Source: Polydactylus sextarius (Eukaryota; Chordata; Actinopteri; Polynemidae). Taken from it: a stretch of 64,000 bases of DNA. The notes below the pieces were generated by a model. It saw nothing but the letters and a program-made list of their open reading frames with translations. It had not been told where the DNA came from and did no database searches. Both the position numbers and the translations under genes were made by a program. Location of the stretch: NCBI GenBank assembly GCA_016801845.1, contig CM028907.1, forward strand, positions 16,026,598 through 16,090,597, written 5' to 3'. Shown in pieces: positions 24,738 to 37,000 of this stretch. Position 1 is the stretch's first letter. Every line of letters begins with the position of its first letter.

Positions 24738-25470
24738 CTTGGCTGTGACTAATCTGCTGGCAAAGACTCCGAGGGCCCCTTGTGGTGGTGACTCCTCACA
24801 GAGGACACATGTGATTGATTGAACCTGGGGAAAACTTTGTCAGGCTGGACATCATGACTGGATCTCTTGCCTGATAATAAATTCCCTTCTCCCTTGAGTA
24901 CCATGGGGAGACACGAGTGTCATGTGGTGTATTTTCATGACACATAGTACCCTGGACAATTACAGTCAATTCACATCCACATAGCCAGATTCTACTGTCT
25001 CTCATAGATACAGACTCATTCTCTTTCTGGTTCCATGAGCCTGACCCTAAAGAAACCGGCATATAATTTCTATGTGTTTGAATAAAGTCAGAAGTGAAAG
25101 AAAAAACAGTTAATGTGTGTGTGAATATAAGTCTGTCCAAATATGGCAACACAGGTTGTGTATTTGCTAAGTGTCCAAGTGTGCAACCAATCATTCAAAT
25201 AACCCCCCTCCTGGTGCTAAGCCCAGTGTGCATATCAGATGAGGGCTGAGGAGAGAGAGCAGGGGAATTACTTTTATTGGCAAAGTGTCATGACAAATTG
25301 ATTTTCTCACTTAAAACCCAGACAATGGACAAGACATAGCAGGTTGACTGTTTCTCTCCCTAAATGGCCCATTTTCTCTTTCCTTCACAGATCAACGCCA
25401 CTAAGTCATTAAAAATCACTAGGTAGACCCCAGCTCCAAAACCAGAGGGGCTACTCTCACTCCCACTCTC
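24738..25470. other. No gene supported
   Basis: A 132-codon minus-strand frame (24796-25194) gives an unrecognised peptide. A strong acceptor-like TTTCTCTTTCCTTCACAG ends at 25390, and a donor-like GTAGAC lies 32 bases later; this is too short to call an exon. Confidence 0.4.
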
Positions 25471-25472
25471 CT

Positions 25473-25525
<53 letters not shown>
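25471..25525. repeat. (CT)n microsatellite
   Basis: About 27 CT units with a single TA interruption at 25493-25494. Its polypurine/polypyrimidine character could allow triplex formation. A shorter GAAA-type repeat (25724-25743) on the + strand lies 200 bp downstream. Confidence 0.97.
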
Positions 25526-25527
<2 letters not shown>

Positions 25528-25955
25528 ACCTCTCCCCTCTTCATCCCACACATGTTCATTTATCAAGTTCGCGACTGATGGCTCTGGAGCACAAGTCCAT
25601 GTGTTCTATCATGGACTCAGTCACCCATTGAAAAGGCTCTGAGGTACGTTTGTCATTGGGCTGCTACATTCTTCATGAGGTTACCACACATAGACCCCTT
25701 TACATATACTTAAAAGTTGCAGAGAAAGAAAGAAAGAAAAAAAACAGAAATGCACCTTTCATGGATGTTTAGTTCAACATGACACATTCTGTGGAGGCAT
25801 CGTTGACCGTGGATGGATGAAGCAACATTAGAAATAAAATAAGGATTAGTTAATCTATTTCAGCAACCTATTTTAGTTTTGACATTCAGTGCCAAGAGCT
25901 GAAGCTTCAGTGCCCAGCTATTCTACCAAAGCCACTTTACACCTGTCTGTGTGCC
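25526..25955. other. No gene seen
   Basis: Nothing recognisable apart from the GAAA/A-rich run at 25724-25743. Confidence 0.5.
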
Positions 25956-26007
25956 ACATTTTGGTTCTTTTAATCACTGGCAACAGTGATTAAAAGAACC
26001 AAAATGT
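25956..26007. repeat. Perfect 24-bp inverted repeat, GCAA loop
   Basis: The 24 bases from 25956 (starting ACATTTTGG) are the exact reverse complement of 25984-26007 (ending CCAAAATGT), separated only by GCAA. As RNA from the + strand this is a flawless 24-bp stem capped by a GNRA-type tetraloop. Pairing stops sharply at both outer ends. The stem is shorter than usual for a microRNA precursor (about 30-35 bp with mismatches), and perfect complementarity suggests a recent snap-back duplication or a foldback-element end. Confidence 0.97.
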
Positions 26008-27228
26008 ATTAGCCATGTTCTTAGGTTTCGCCTACACTACTACCCACAGGCTGAGAGTAACAGTAAATTGGCTTGATCCTCTTTGAGAACACTGATCCCA
26101 AGGCTGAAGCACACACTACAGAGATGTAAAGTTGGAGCACATTAAAGAAAAAAACATAAACCACTATTGCTTTCACTGCAATATGAAATTCAGTAATAAT
26201 TACTTGTGTGTGGTTTTGTAATGAAAGCATGTTTGTAGCACGTACTGCCTGCAGGCAGGTCTCAAGGTAATTTGTGGAAAATAAATTAAAAATCTATATA
26301 TCTATAATAGGTATAAAAAAAACTAAATGTTTTTTGATAATCATCTTGAGCTGGTGATAACACAAAAGCTATCATCAGTAAATACAGTCATGAATTTAAC
26401 ACAGCTGAGAGACAGATTCTATGCAACTTTTTCACTCACAGTTCAGTTTTGTTCAGTTCTTTCTGCTCACATCACCATATTATTTAACACAGCAGCCATA
26501 ATTACACTGATGGTGGTAAAACTCATTTACCTCATTTACCACCTCCTTTCAGATATCCCAAAATCATGCACAACTACAGTGAAGTCATTAGTTCCTTTGC
26601 TTTTAACTTCTGCCTCCATGTATCAACAATCCAATTATGTCTGATTTGTACAGCGAACACATGGTGGGTTCCACACATTTAACCACAATGAAGTGACAAC
26701 AACTGAAATAAGCCATGACCCCTCTAAATTGAACATCAATAACTTGGTTCCATACTGGAGGGAAGAAGAAGTAAAATCATGTTTACATTTCCTAAATGCA
26801 GCAACATTCTAAATACATTCATAAAAAAACAGAAAAAAATGATTGGGTTGTCATATCTGCTTCACTTGCTGTAGGATCTACATATGAATATAGGAGTACT
26901 GTTAAAACTCTGGTACATAAGGAAAACACTCATGCCTCTGGAATCAGAAGATCTAAAATATGATCTTCCATTGACAAATCACGTGTTGCTAGAAAACACA
27001 CTTTTGCTACATGTTATTTCGCCACACCTTTCACCCTTGCTTTGACATTTTAGCATCACTTGACAATGATATTCTCTTAGGTAAATGTTTGTGTTTAAAG
27101 AAATGTAGACAAGATATTCAACTTGGTTTCATATTCTACATATGCATACATATACTATATATACTACACACTTTCCAATCTACATTCTCCTGACTATTAT
27201 ATAATTTACAGCTAAACATATTCACACC
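26008..27228. other. AT-rich DNA, no gene seen
   Basis: The + strand frame at 26327-26644 (105 codons) is hydrophobic but matches no family I know. No repeat identified. Confidence 0.45.
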
Positions 27229-28219
27229 CAGGCGCAGCTGGTTCATATGGACAGGTGGGGCAGCGCCCCTCCAAAAAAATCATGCCCATCCGTCCCCCAA
27301 AATAGTTCCTCCTAATAAATAATGTTCATTACTTAATGACTTATCTTGTAGTGTATTATTTTGTTCTGTGTGTTTTTCAATTATTTTGACTCTTCGAAAT
27401 TGTATTTAGAATATTTTTGGTGATTGATTCTCAGTTTAATGTCCAATCAGAGTTGTGGGGCAGGACAGGTCAGCAACCACATTCGTCTGTAGATTTATCA
27501 TATCACCCTGTCGACAATGATCGGAACTGCAGGCAGCACTGATAGAGTTGCAAATGGTCAGGAATGAATCTGCCCCAAGAACACATTTTTCGGCACTAGC
27601 TCACTGATTGGTCCACTACTCACGTTAGACCTCACGTAACCATAACAACCGTGGTGATGGCGCACAGCTTTGAACCTGCCATATCAAACATTTTTTAAAT
27701 CTGTCTTTGTCATTATAACCTGGCATCTTTGTCATCCATCAATAGCATTACATGTGCTAAATGTATTCAAAATAATCTCTGAAATGTAGGCCTTGCTGGC
27801 AAACATGTTTATATTATAGACCTGCTTAGCGCAATTGTGTTACGACTCCAATCGAAACCCCAGCTGAAGAGAAAGTGGCGATTAATAATCAAGACAGTTC
27901 CCGTACTGTTAGACTTTTATATATATATATGAAAGAATGAGGAAGATTCCCTCAGAGAAATTGAAGCATAACATATACAATATATAGATAATATTAATCA
28001 CAAACAAATATATATTTATTATTATTGTTATTATTACCTTCATTATTATTAGTATTACTATTATTGTTGTTGTTATTATTATTATTATTATTATTATATA
28101 TTATATAATGATAATAATAATAATAATAGTTTAAACACGCCCAAAGGGGCGTGGCTATTGATTAAGACATCAAACCCAGGGTCTACCCCACTAATATGTA
28201 TGCTCACGAGCCGCTACTG
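27229..28219 (+). mobile_element. hAT-like non-autonomous element with 8-bp TSD
   Basis: The left end CAGGCGCAGCTGG (27229) and the reverse complement of the right end, CAGTAGCGGCTCGTG (ending at 28219), form imperfect terminal inverted repeats. Both continue into a GTGGGG(C/T)AG block. Flanking 8-mers TTCACACC (27221-27228) and TTTACACC (28220-28227) agree at 7 of 8 bases, the target duplication size typical of hAT transposons. The 991-bp interior has no transposase frame. It carries GC-richer sequence near the left end (27450-27670) and a long TTA/TAA-type microsatellite (28011-28131). A short hairpin, CACGCCC/GGGCGTG, sits near the right end (28136-28153). Orientation is arbitrary. Confidence 0.65.
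28011..28131. repeat. (TTA)n/(ATA)n imperfect microsatellite
   Basis: Runs of ATT/TTA with GTT interruptions change to ATA/ATG units near 28100, making an imperfect inverted AT repeat (ATTATT... and AATAAT...). It lies inside the hAT-like element. Confidence 0.95.
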
Positions 28220-29919
28220 TTTACACCTAAACATATTAACAAACTCACGACATAAAAATCTTGCTCAAACCTACCTGTTTTTCAAGTGAGTAAAAATACT
28301 GTAACATGTGTCTGACAGTTATTTCTTATTCTCCAGGTATTGCCTGTTAGATTTATAGTTTAAATAGTAAATAGCTCATTTCAAATTTAACCATGGGTTT
28401 CACCTGTAAGGACAGCTTTTGTTGTTGGAAAGAACAGAGCAGCGCTGCTTGCTGCCACAAGTACATGCATTCACATGGCGATGCAGAAAATCTGAGTAAG
28501 TTGTTTTAGCTGCTGTTCACAAGGTTGCTTTCATAAGTGAATATGTTTATAGTGTTCCCTGATGTTTTTATGTTTAATCCTGATTTGCAGCCAAGTCCGT
28601 TAAACACTGCTGGTACCACAGCTGTTAGAAAACTGATTAAAATGTGTATCAATTTTTATCATATAGTCATATAGCAAACTGGTAGGATTACTATCAGATG
28701 GGATTTTGTTAAAAAAACAAACAAAAAAAAACCTCAAAACTATCAATAAAATCAAATCAAATTATTTAATTAAGTACAAAAACAAAGAAAAACAGATGAT
28801 TCTGTCTGATTTTTTTTTTTTTATGATGTGCAATATTCAGTCACCACAGATCAGATCAGAAGTGATTTGCTTCAATCTGCTTCATTCTTGGACAGTGTCA
28901 AAGCTAAATGTTACTTTTGTGATGTGTAATGTCTCATGGCATATACTCTACAGAAGAAAACCTAGGTTAACGTAGACAGATGATAACCAGTTTCATAATA
29001 CTAGTTTGTCAGGCCAGCTCACACCAAGAAAGCTTGCTGTATCATAGTACATTCCCCAGGTTAACCAAGGACAACAATATTAGCTGAAGACAAACCATTG
29101 AGAGCTGTGAAGAAAACCTAAAACCAGTAGTAATTGGCATCACTACGAATCTCTACAAGACAGAGGTGAAGATATTTATATAGTGAGGGAAAACCTTGAT
29201 TTAATGAAGCCAGAAAAGGTAAGATAAATGAATCCATAACATTGAACATGATCAACAAAACTATTGTTTATCCATTTTTACACACTCAATCAAAGTACAA
29301 GAACACAATACAGTTGTCCAACACTGCATTAGAAATACACAAAAAGCTGGGGGTCCAATTCTACAGCCAACATGCAGTCAATAGAGTATCATAACAAGAG
29401 CAGGAGAGGCCCTCAGTGTCCACCCACCCTCCATTACCTGCTGCTGCTTATATTTAAATTGCTCTCCATGTGTACTTGATGTAAAAGAATGTTTCTGTTG
29501 CCGGATAAGTGAATTTTCCTTCTGTGCTGGTATATGTGAAGTAGTCCTGATGAAAGGTGAAAGAAGGTGTGGCGAGCAGAAGTGAGTGTGAGCCCTAAAA
29601 TATGAAGGTTTATAGAAAACTGAAAAAAAAATATGTGTCCAGGGCACATGGAAGTCTTGAAACTGTCAACTAAGACGTGGCATCAGGTAACATTCTGGGC
29701 AAAAGTTTGTGGGACTACATAAACACCAGCCAGCAGGCAGAAGTATATGTAAATATAGTTTAAAAAACCACATGAATATAAGAATGAATGTGAGAATGGA
29801 AAGAGTGAATGGAACTAGTATGCAATTTTTACTTCAAATTTTGTTCAATAAATGTTTGTTTTATATAATGTGATCTTACGACATCTAGAGAATTAAGAGG
29901 CACCCACTATTGACCAGCT
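28220..29919. other. No gene seen; may hold more Tc1 sequence
   Basis: No clear feature. The 5' part of the Tc1 relic that follows should lie in the last kilobase, but I could not align it with confidence. Confidence 0.4.
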
Positions 29920-30190
29920 GCCAGTAAAAACGACCCAAGACACACTGCCAAAACAAAAGGTTTCATCAGGATGAAAAATGGAATGGTTTTAGACTCAATC
30001 ACTAGACCTTAAGCCACCAGAGCATTTTACGTTCTGAAAAGGAAATTGAAGGTAGAAACACCTAAAACAAACAAAAACTGAAAGAAGTTATTGTAAAAGA
30101 CTGGGGACGCATCACAACAAAGAATAAATCATAGTTCTTTACCAACTCTTAACTTATTTGTACATTTACTTTTGCTGACCTGAAAAAGGA
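29920..30190 (+). pseudogene. C-terminal fragment of a second Tc1-type transposase
   Basis: Reading across frames gives NDPRHTAKTKGFIRMKNGMV from 29929, equivalent to the family's DNDPKHTAK catalytic block. Then QSLDLKPPEH (about 29996-30025) corresponds to QSPDLNPIEH, which carries the last acidic residue region. After that comes NKQKLKEVIVKDWGRITT (about 30068-30120), equivalent to NKQxLKxxxVxAWxSI. The following bases 'tttgtacatttacttttgct' (30157-30176) match the 3' untranslated region of the same subfamily. The divergence pattern differs from the copy at 1075-1712, so these are separate insertions of different Tc1 subfamilies. Frameshifts and stops make it non-functional. Confidence 0.8.
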
Positions 30191-33100
30191 TGTTGTGCTA
30201 CATGCTGTAGATCACATCTAGATGCATTTACCAGGATATAGAAGCTGAGATTCTGAACTCTTATCTCATGTTTTAAGCTTTCTTGAGGAGACACACAAAA
30301 AACAAGGGAATTGGCCTTGCCATTCCACCAGTTTTGGTGGGGACAGAACATTGCTTTGCAATTCCAGTAATCATGACAGGTCCAAATGTACTGCATTGAA
30401 ATACTGATCAGTACGCTGTGGTGATCATATCTGTTCTGCATTATGAAATCAAACAGAACATGAAAAAAATTAAAAGGGCAGAATCCAGTGATTCAATACA
30501 ATAGCTTGTATTCAGACAAACCAAGCAAAGCCTATTAGTGTGTGACTTGCATGGAAGAAGGAAATTATTATTAATTTTATGTTGCTTTTTACAGAAAACA
30601 CATGGTTCATGATTGACTCATCAACTGACTTTTATCATAATTTAGTCTTATTCATAATTAAGGAAAGTTTACCTAAGATGATTTTTTTCAGCCACACCGG
30701 TAAGTCATTATCTTCAGAATCTTTTAGTAATATGAAATTTGAATGAACTGTTTGAAAACTGTATTGAATTACTACCTTAGAGTTTGTATGCCTTTGCCAA
30801 CCACTAAGGTTGTAAATACAGTCACAGTCTCTTCTTTTTCTGAGTTATGACATTGAATATTGGCCAGAGGTACTTTTACAGAACATTGTGCTCTCACAGT
30901 GAGGTTGACCTTTGAACGTTTTTGATAAAAATTGTAATTACTTTATCGTTTTATACTATTTGACACAATCAACATATTTATTCTTTTGTTATGGCCAAAT
31001 ACATGTTTTGTGAAGAAACAGTTGCCATGACCTTTGACTGTCAAAATTGAATCAGTTCCCTCTTGAATCCAAGTTAATTTTTCAGTCAAATCTGAAGAAA
31101 TTCCCTTAAAGTTTTTCTGAGATGTTGTTTTCACAAGAAAATTGCTGTTCCTGCATTTCAGTGTCTTCTGCATGGATCATTAACTGATGACGCTGCTGAC
31201 TTCTTGTCTTAAACCTGTAAGCATTTGCCACATATTTTTGCGTCATTATGCAGCACTGAATTACCATATTATTTTTGTAGCCATCAATCAACCCTTCTAC
31301 ATGTTTCTCATGATGAAAAACCAGCTGGAGTTTTTAACAAACTGACAGAGTTATATTAGCTTGCCGCACACAGCAGTTTGAGTGGTTGTTCTGCCACTAC
31401 TATCACTGTAAACTTCCATATGTTCATTGTTAGATTGGATTACAGTGTATCCATGTATGTGCCAAGATTGGTCCTGGTAATACATTAACAACTGGCAACA
31501 TATTAATCATGCAGTATTGATGGTGAAGATCTTAAAGTGATGCTGATAATTAAAGACTTCTGTCGCTATAGTTAAGCTTGTTTAAACATGGGTGTCTTGA
31601 TAGTTCCAGCTAGTAACTGATGGCAGGAATATGTTAATGTAATAGATGGAGCGTTTGAATTGGAACAATGCATTTAGCACAGGATTACAAAAGAACAGGA
31701 CATGTCTGTGCATACTGTGCATACACAACTACCAGTACTCTAGAAAAACTCCCTACCAGCTATTGGCTGGTCCAACTTTACTTAAGTTGTATGATTTCCC
31801 TGATGAAGAGCAGTACAGCCACTACACATATAACGTGACAAGCAGTCGCAACAGCTAATTCAAGGCATAAATTAAATTCACAAGCTCATTGTGGCTGAGT
31901 GGATGTCTGTGTGGCCTAGGATGCAAATAAAATGTTAAGGGGTTAGAGAAGCTGATGTCAAGTAATGTGAACTGACTTATAACATCCAAAGTATTTTATC
32001 CAATTTATAATTAGTTTAAAAAATAATCTATTTGAATATATGCCCCGTGCAGGTATTTATCGAAGACAGAAACCAAACTTGGCTAAGTTGGATGAGTGGA
32101 TTGATTTCCCCAAAGCATCACTGGTCAGCTATGGTCTTACTTTCTTAAAACAAACAAGCAAACTTAAATAAAACAAATTTGGGGCCAGTTTGTGGAGCTG
32201 CAGCTGTGGAACTGTGTTTGAAACAAAGTGTGTTTTAAAATGAGGAAAATTTTAGGACCTAAAACATTCATAACTCCATACAGCTTTTACAGAACATTTT
32301 AGAGAATATTTTGGGTCAATTCTTATGTAATAACACAAAAACTTCAATGCAAACAAAATGTTAAGTAGCAAACTTGAGATTCTGATGCACTGGTGTGCCC
32401 ACAGAATGCCACTGCTCTAGACGTGAAAAATAAACATTGTGACCACTGTCCATTGTATCAAAGTCCTTCTCTACCCACTCCACATAATTGCTTCAATTTG
32501 TGAGCAGGGGCATTAGAAGTTTTCAGGTTTAATTCTGTTGTCCTCAGTTCAGCATTCTGTCTCTATAGCAACACCTTCTCTCACAACTCCATTGCAGTTG
32601 CAGTTTAATTGTTATTGTTACATCCATCATTTTGTAAGATCCATTTGTGAGATCAAGGCTGTCAGAAATCATCCCTTCTTTTTCTCCCTAAGTAGTTTAC
32701 AAAGTAGTAAGCAAAAGTATCACATAGTTGATCATCATTATTTTGTGCAGGCATCCATGGACAAATCCAGAATTTTCTGAGGTCATTGTACAGTGGTTAC
32801 ATTTTGTGGTGGCCAGTAAATGTAGTCCATGGTGTAGAAAACAGATACAAATACTTTTGGAAAAAGTCAAAGCAAATGTTGACAACGATCTTTTATCTAC
32901 TCTCCAGGTGTGATTGCAACACTACTGAGTGGTTTTTATTGTAGCCTTTTAGTGTTTTTTTTATTTGTGATCAGTATACCAAGTTGTCTATTTGCTGCTT
33001 AAGGTTGATATGGTTAGAATTTAGAACTGATTTCCCACAATCATTTTAACTCACAGAGTCTAGATTTCGAAGTGCCCCTGAGCATTTATCCAGGGACAGG

Positions 33101-33654
33101 ACATCAGTTCCTCATTCAGTGCCTTAGGTCACTAACACTTGTCAGTTCTTCCTTCCAACCTGGTCTAGCTTTATGCACCAAGTGGAAGTAGCAGGGTTGT
33201 CTGTCACTGGTGCAACAGCAATGGCTTGGCTGGTGTGGGAAATAACCACTTTGGCTGATCAGCTTGACAGCAACCTCATCTTGCCAACAGAGACTTGTGA
33301 CAGAGCTGAGCAATTAAATTAAGGTATTGCAGAACACGCTGCCATTTCTGACACCAATGTGGACAAGGTGGTGTTCTCAAATGGAAGAGAAGTACTTGAG
33401 TGATAGTCTATCACACCCCATTCTTGCAGATCAGCTCTTAATATTTGTATAGATGTTACTGAGACATGGGTGTTAATGGGGTAAAAGTAAATTAAATAGA
33501 AGAGCTTTTAAGAGGTGTTTTTCAGAAGATGTGACAACAATGATTGAGTTAAGCATGTTGGTCTGCCTCGCTAAATTTACAGTACTTGTTTAATTAATTT
33601 CACCCTAACCCTAATTAAATTTATTTAACAATAAAGGCTCTATACAATATTCTG
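30191..33654. other. AT-rich DNA, no gene seen
   Basis: About 3.5 kb without a recognisable coding or RNA feature. Near 31893 'ggctgagtgg' resembles a tRNA A box, but no B box follows. The stretch 'cgaagtgcccctgagc' (33068-33083) weakly resembles a teleost SINE core. Confidence 0.45.
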
Positions 33655-34065
33655 TGAGTAGTTGTTGGTTTATGTTCTCCTCATGTCTGCATTGTTTTTC
33701 CCCAGGTATTCCAGCTTTTTCACAGTCCAAAGACATGCAGATTAGGTAAACTGGTGACAATAAACTGCCTATAGGTGTGGATGTGAGCATAAATGTTTCT
33801 ATGTCTATATATGTCAGAATCAGAATCAGAATCAGCTTTATTCTCCAAGTATGTGACACATACGAGGAATTGTCTGCGGTTCTTTTTCTTCGCTTCCATG
33901 TAATTTAAGCATACAACTATAAAAAACAGTAATAAACATCTTATACACAGAATATAAACAATATATGTTGCTCCTGTGATAGCCTGGCAGCCTGTCCAGC
34001 GTGTACCACGCCCTACCGCTGTGTAATCTGGAATTGGTGCCAATGATATGCTCCATGACATGGTG
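33655..34065 (+). mobile_element. Teleost dispersed repeat, split by a later insertion
   Basis: Two halves of a repeat I recall as common in teleosts flank an inserted LINE tail. The left half has 'gtctgcattg', 'cacagtccaaagacatgcag' (33721-33740), 'attaggtaaactggtgacaa' and 'tgtgagcataaatgtttcta'. The right half has 'ctcctgtgatagcctggcag' (33971-33990), 'cctgtccagcgtgtaccacg' (33991-34010) and a decayed 'cagctggaattggctcca'-like end. Removing 33815-33960 and one copy of the target duplication restores the usual order. The repeat has no coding potential; class uncertain, and ends approximate. Confidence 0.65.
33815..33960 (-). mobile_element. LINE 3' tail (Rex1/L2-type) with 8-bp TSD
   Basis: On the minus strand this reads from A/T-rich sequence into 'cctcgtatgtgtcacatact', then 'tggagaataaagctgattct' and the tandem GATTCT tail. 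This is the typical 3' end of a teleost Rex1/L2/CR1-type LINE. A perfect 8-bp duplication, ATATATGT, flanks it (33807-33814 and 33961-33968). The copy is 5'-truncated to 146 bp, as expected from target-primed reverse transcription. Confidence 0.8.
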
Positions 34066-37000
34066 GTTGGCAAGCTACCTAGTGATAGCAATATTTGGAA
34101 AGCACATTCATGGTAACATTATGATGCCTGCTCAGATGCTGATTAAAATAAACAGATGTTTAATATTATGTACCTGTCAAGTCGCTTACTCAGTGAGGAG
34201 AAGAATAGTCAAGTGAGAGCTGTTTAGCTGCTTTTCTGGAATGCCACCACACCAAGGATGAAGACCTATGTTTGCCTTGTAATGCAGACCACTGGTTTTG
34301 TTTCATAACATTCAGAATATGTTCATAATATCCTCTTCTTTTGGACAGTGAAGAGCTGAAGCTGTTTCATTCCCCCTGCCAGGATCAGACATATGGTAGT
34401 TACACAATCACTCTCTATCTGTGGCCATGTAATGTCCCAAAGAAGTGTCACTACGATGAAACATAACCAGTTTACTTTATAGTGAATATATATTGGAAAT
34501 TAACATTTCTATACATTTTTCAGCAAAGCTCTATTCTGCTTTGTAGAGGTCAGGGCTGCAATGGCAGGTTTTGAGTTTTGAGATTTTTTTTAAGACATAC
34601 TTTATCAACTATTTTACAAAATTATTTTTTTACTATACGTTGAAGACATTACAGTAAAAACAAAAGGCATTTGTTAAATTTACCACATTTAATTAACTCT
34701 GTGGGTAGTCAATTCATGAAAAGAGGATTCCAATGAATGTTTAGTACAACTTTCAATTCACTGAAACTAAATAGATTGGTGAAGCTTAGAAAGACAGAGG
34801 AAAGGAATTTCAAAAAGTCATAACTAAAAGAGCTTTAAGATTTTGCAAGGTTTCAAGAATTTAATTAAACATTTTTTAAAGAAAATTTAGATTTTAAAAA
34901 CTTGGAAAAGTAAACTGCATCCATTTGTCAGGTTAGGCCCTGTTTACGAGTATATTATGGCCATAAGATCAGCGACTGCCCCGCTGAATCCTTCATTACT
35001 GGTGTTTGTTCTTAAATCCCTCTGAAAGATGGATTTAGAAGTTCCATGCTGTGTTTTTGGTAGATTTTCATGTCTGTATGTTTTAGCGAGCCACTTGACT
35101 TTTAAAGCAACACAGTAGGTACAAAACATATTACCTTTTCATGATTATCTTTTCACAATGGAGTTTTGTCTTTTAATCAATCAAGTTTTTAGAAATAACC
35201 TTTGATACGTCTCCTACTCTATCTTGCTGCAAGATTGGGTTTTATTTCTGTTCCCTTTGATAGGCTTGTCATGGCTTTGCAGCCTGTCAGTTTGCTCTTG
35301 CTGAGGTTCTCTAGGGCTTTTGGTTTGTGATGACCATCCTGTAAAGCTGTAAAGGATTCTCATGTAAAGCTGCCTTGGTTTATCATCCGGACCATGTTTC
35401 TCTGTGTTCTCCTCTCCCCTGCCTGTCCTCCCAGGTGACCAAGGTATGACATGTGTCAGTGGTGCGTGTTAGTGTTGGGATATGGAACGGGGAAAGGGCA
35501 CGGCTAGTCTTCCTTGTATCAGAAGTCAATGATTCACTGGGGTGAGAAGGACATTCTGCAACAGTGATACGTTCCTTCAGAGTGCTCTGTTTCTGTGCAC
35601 ACATTTCCATCCCTTGCTTAATGCTGTTTCTTTTTTCCACTCAACACTATTTATGACTATGCAAAAACTACTGTACTTCCATGTCTGCTTATTGTAATTC
35701 TCCAAAGCAATGATTATGTAGCTGTATTACAGACCTGAAATGGGGTGCTGAATCGTTTTAATTGACATAATGAATAAAATATGTAAACATAATATGTGCC
35801 TTATTGGGTGTAAATCCCATTGAAATGTCAACAAGAAATTGTGTGATGCCTTCGCACGTAGTGTATAAATAGACTATGTTCAAGTACTAAAATAGAAAAA
35901 GACATTGTAGTAGTTAACATTTATGTAATTTGTTGAGTACATTGTACCTACCTTGTCCACTGTTTTATTTTAGCATGTAAGCACATTAAAAACTATTTAT
36001 TGGTGGTAAATGCAGTAAAACTACAGCTGATGACATATGGAATTCATATTAGTTTTGAAGGTAACGGGTTAAATTCAAGTACAAGTACTGGACAAATGAA
36101 AAGAAAAGAATACGTTAAGGTGTTTGATTTCATTACACCTGATTAGACGTGAAAGAATTATCGATTTATCTAGTCAACATTAGCCAAAACATTTCAACCT
36201 TAGAGCTAGTGATGCTTTTAGTAATGATGACTTAGCATAGTCTGTTTCATACAGGTGATTTCATTGTACATGTCCTGAACACTTCCACTCTGTCCTACTG
36301 CAGCTGAGCACAGATAAAATAGGTATTACCACAAATGTTGAGATAATTGCCTTTAGCAAGATGCATGTGCGTGTATCTGACAAGTGTAAAATAAAATTCA
36401 AAAAGTAATGTGACATATTGGCCTAGTAAATGTGTGAGAACCAAATTAATTTCTCTTACTGTTATCCATTAAAGTGATGAATTTCTATTTTTGTTCCAAA
36501 GCCACCTGGCTGTCAGTATTACTCACACATCCCACAAAATTGTCAAGTGTAGTTTTAGAGCTATCTCAAGACAATCAAAAATCCTTTGTCTTTTAAAATT
36601 GGTTACTTTAGTTCCAGAGGCACAAGCTAAAATTCTTCTAGGTCACAGTTGTCAGATGAAGTCATATGATCTCTTTTGAATAATAAAAGATTAGTGCTTC
36701 ATCAAAATGCCTGTGGTAAATGAATGCTACTTTTTATTCTTCACAGTTCAGGAAATTTGAGCCAAAACATGAAATACTTTATGAAAACCCACATGGATTC
36801 TCTCTACACCAGATCAGTTTTTCCATGGTTCATTACAGAACTTTTCACAGATTTCTTCAAATTCAGGTCAGTAGTTTTTGAGTAGTGATTTTCAAAATAA
36901 CAGTGATTTTTTCAAAATATTTTTTCCAACTAGTTACTTATTTGTTTGTCTCTACAAGAAACTACAAGAGCTGTGGTTTCAGCACACATTTAAGTTGGTG

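Noticed and set aside
24796..25194. 132-codon minus-strand open frame
   Set aside because: Translation resembles no family and lacks splice or start context; chance length in this composition is plausible.
25391..25422. 32-base microexon between CTTTCCTTCACAG and GTAGAC
   Set aside because: Too short to judge; such pairs are frequent by chance.
31890..31945. tRNA A-box-like TGGCTGAGTGG
   Set aside because: No credible B box or cloverleaf follows.
33601..33613. Telomere-like CCCTAACCCTAA
   Set aside because: Only two units, common by chance; no array.
35383..35640. 85-codon minus frame in a GC-richer patch as an exon
   Set aside because: No polypyrimidine acceptor before it and no good donor; peptide unrecognised.
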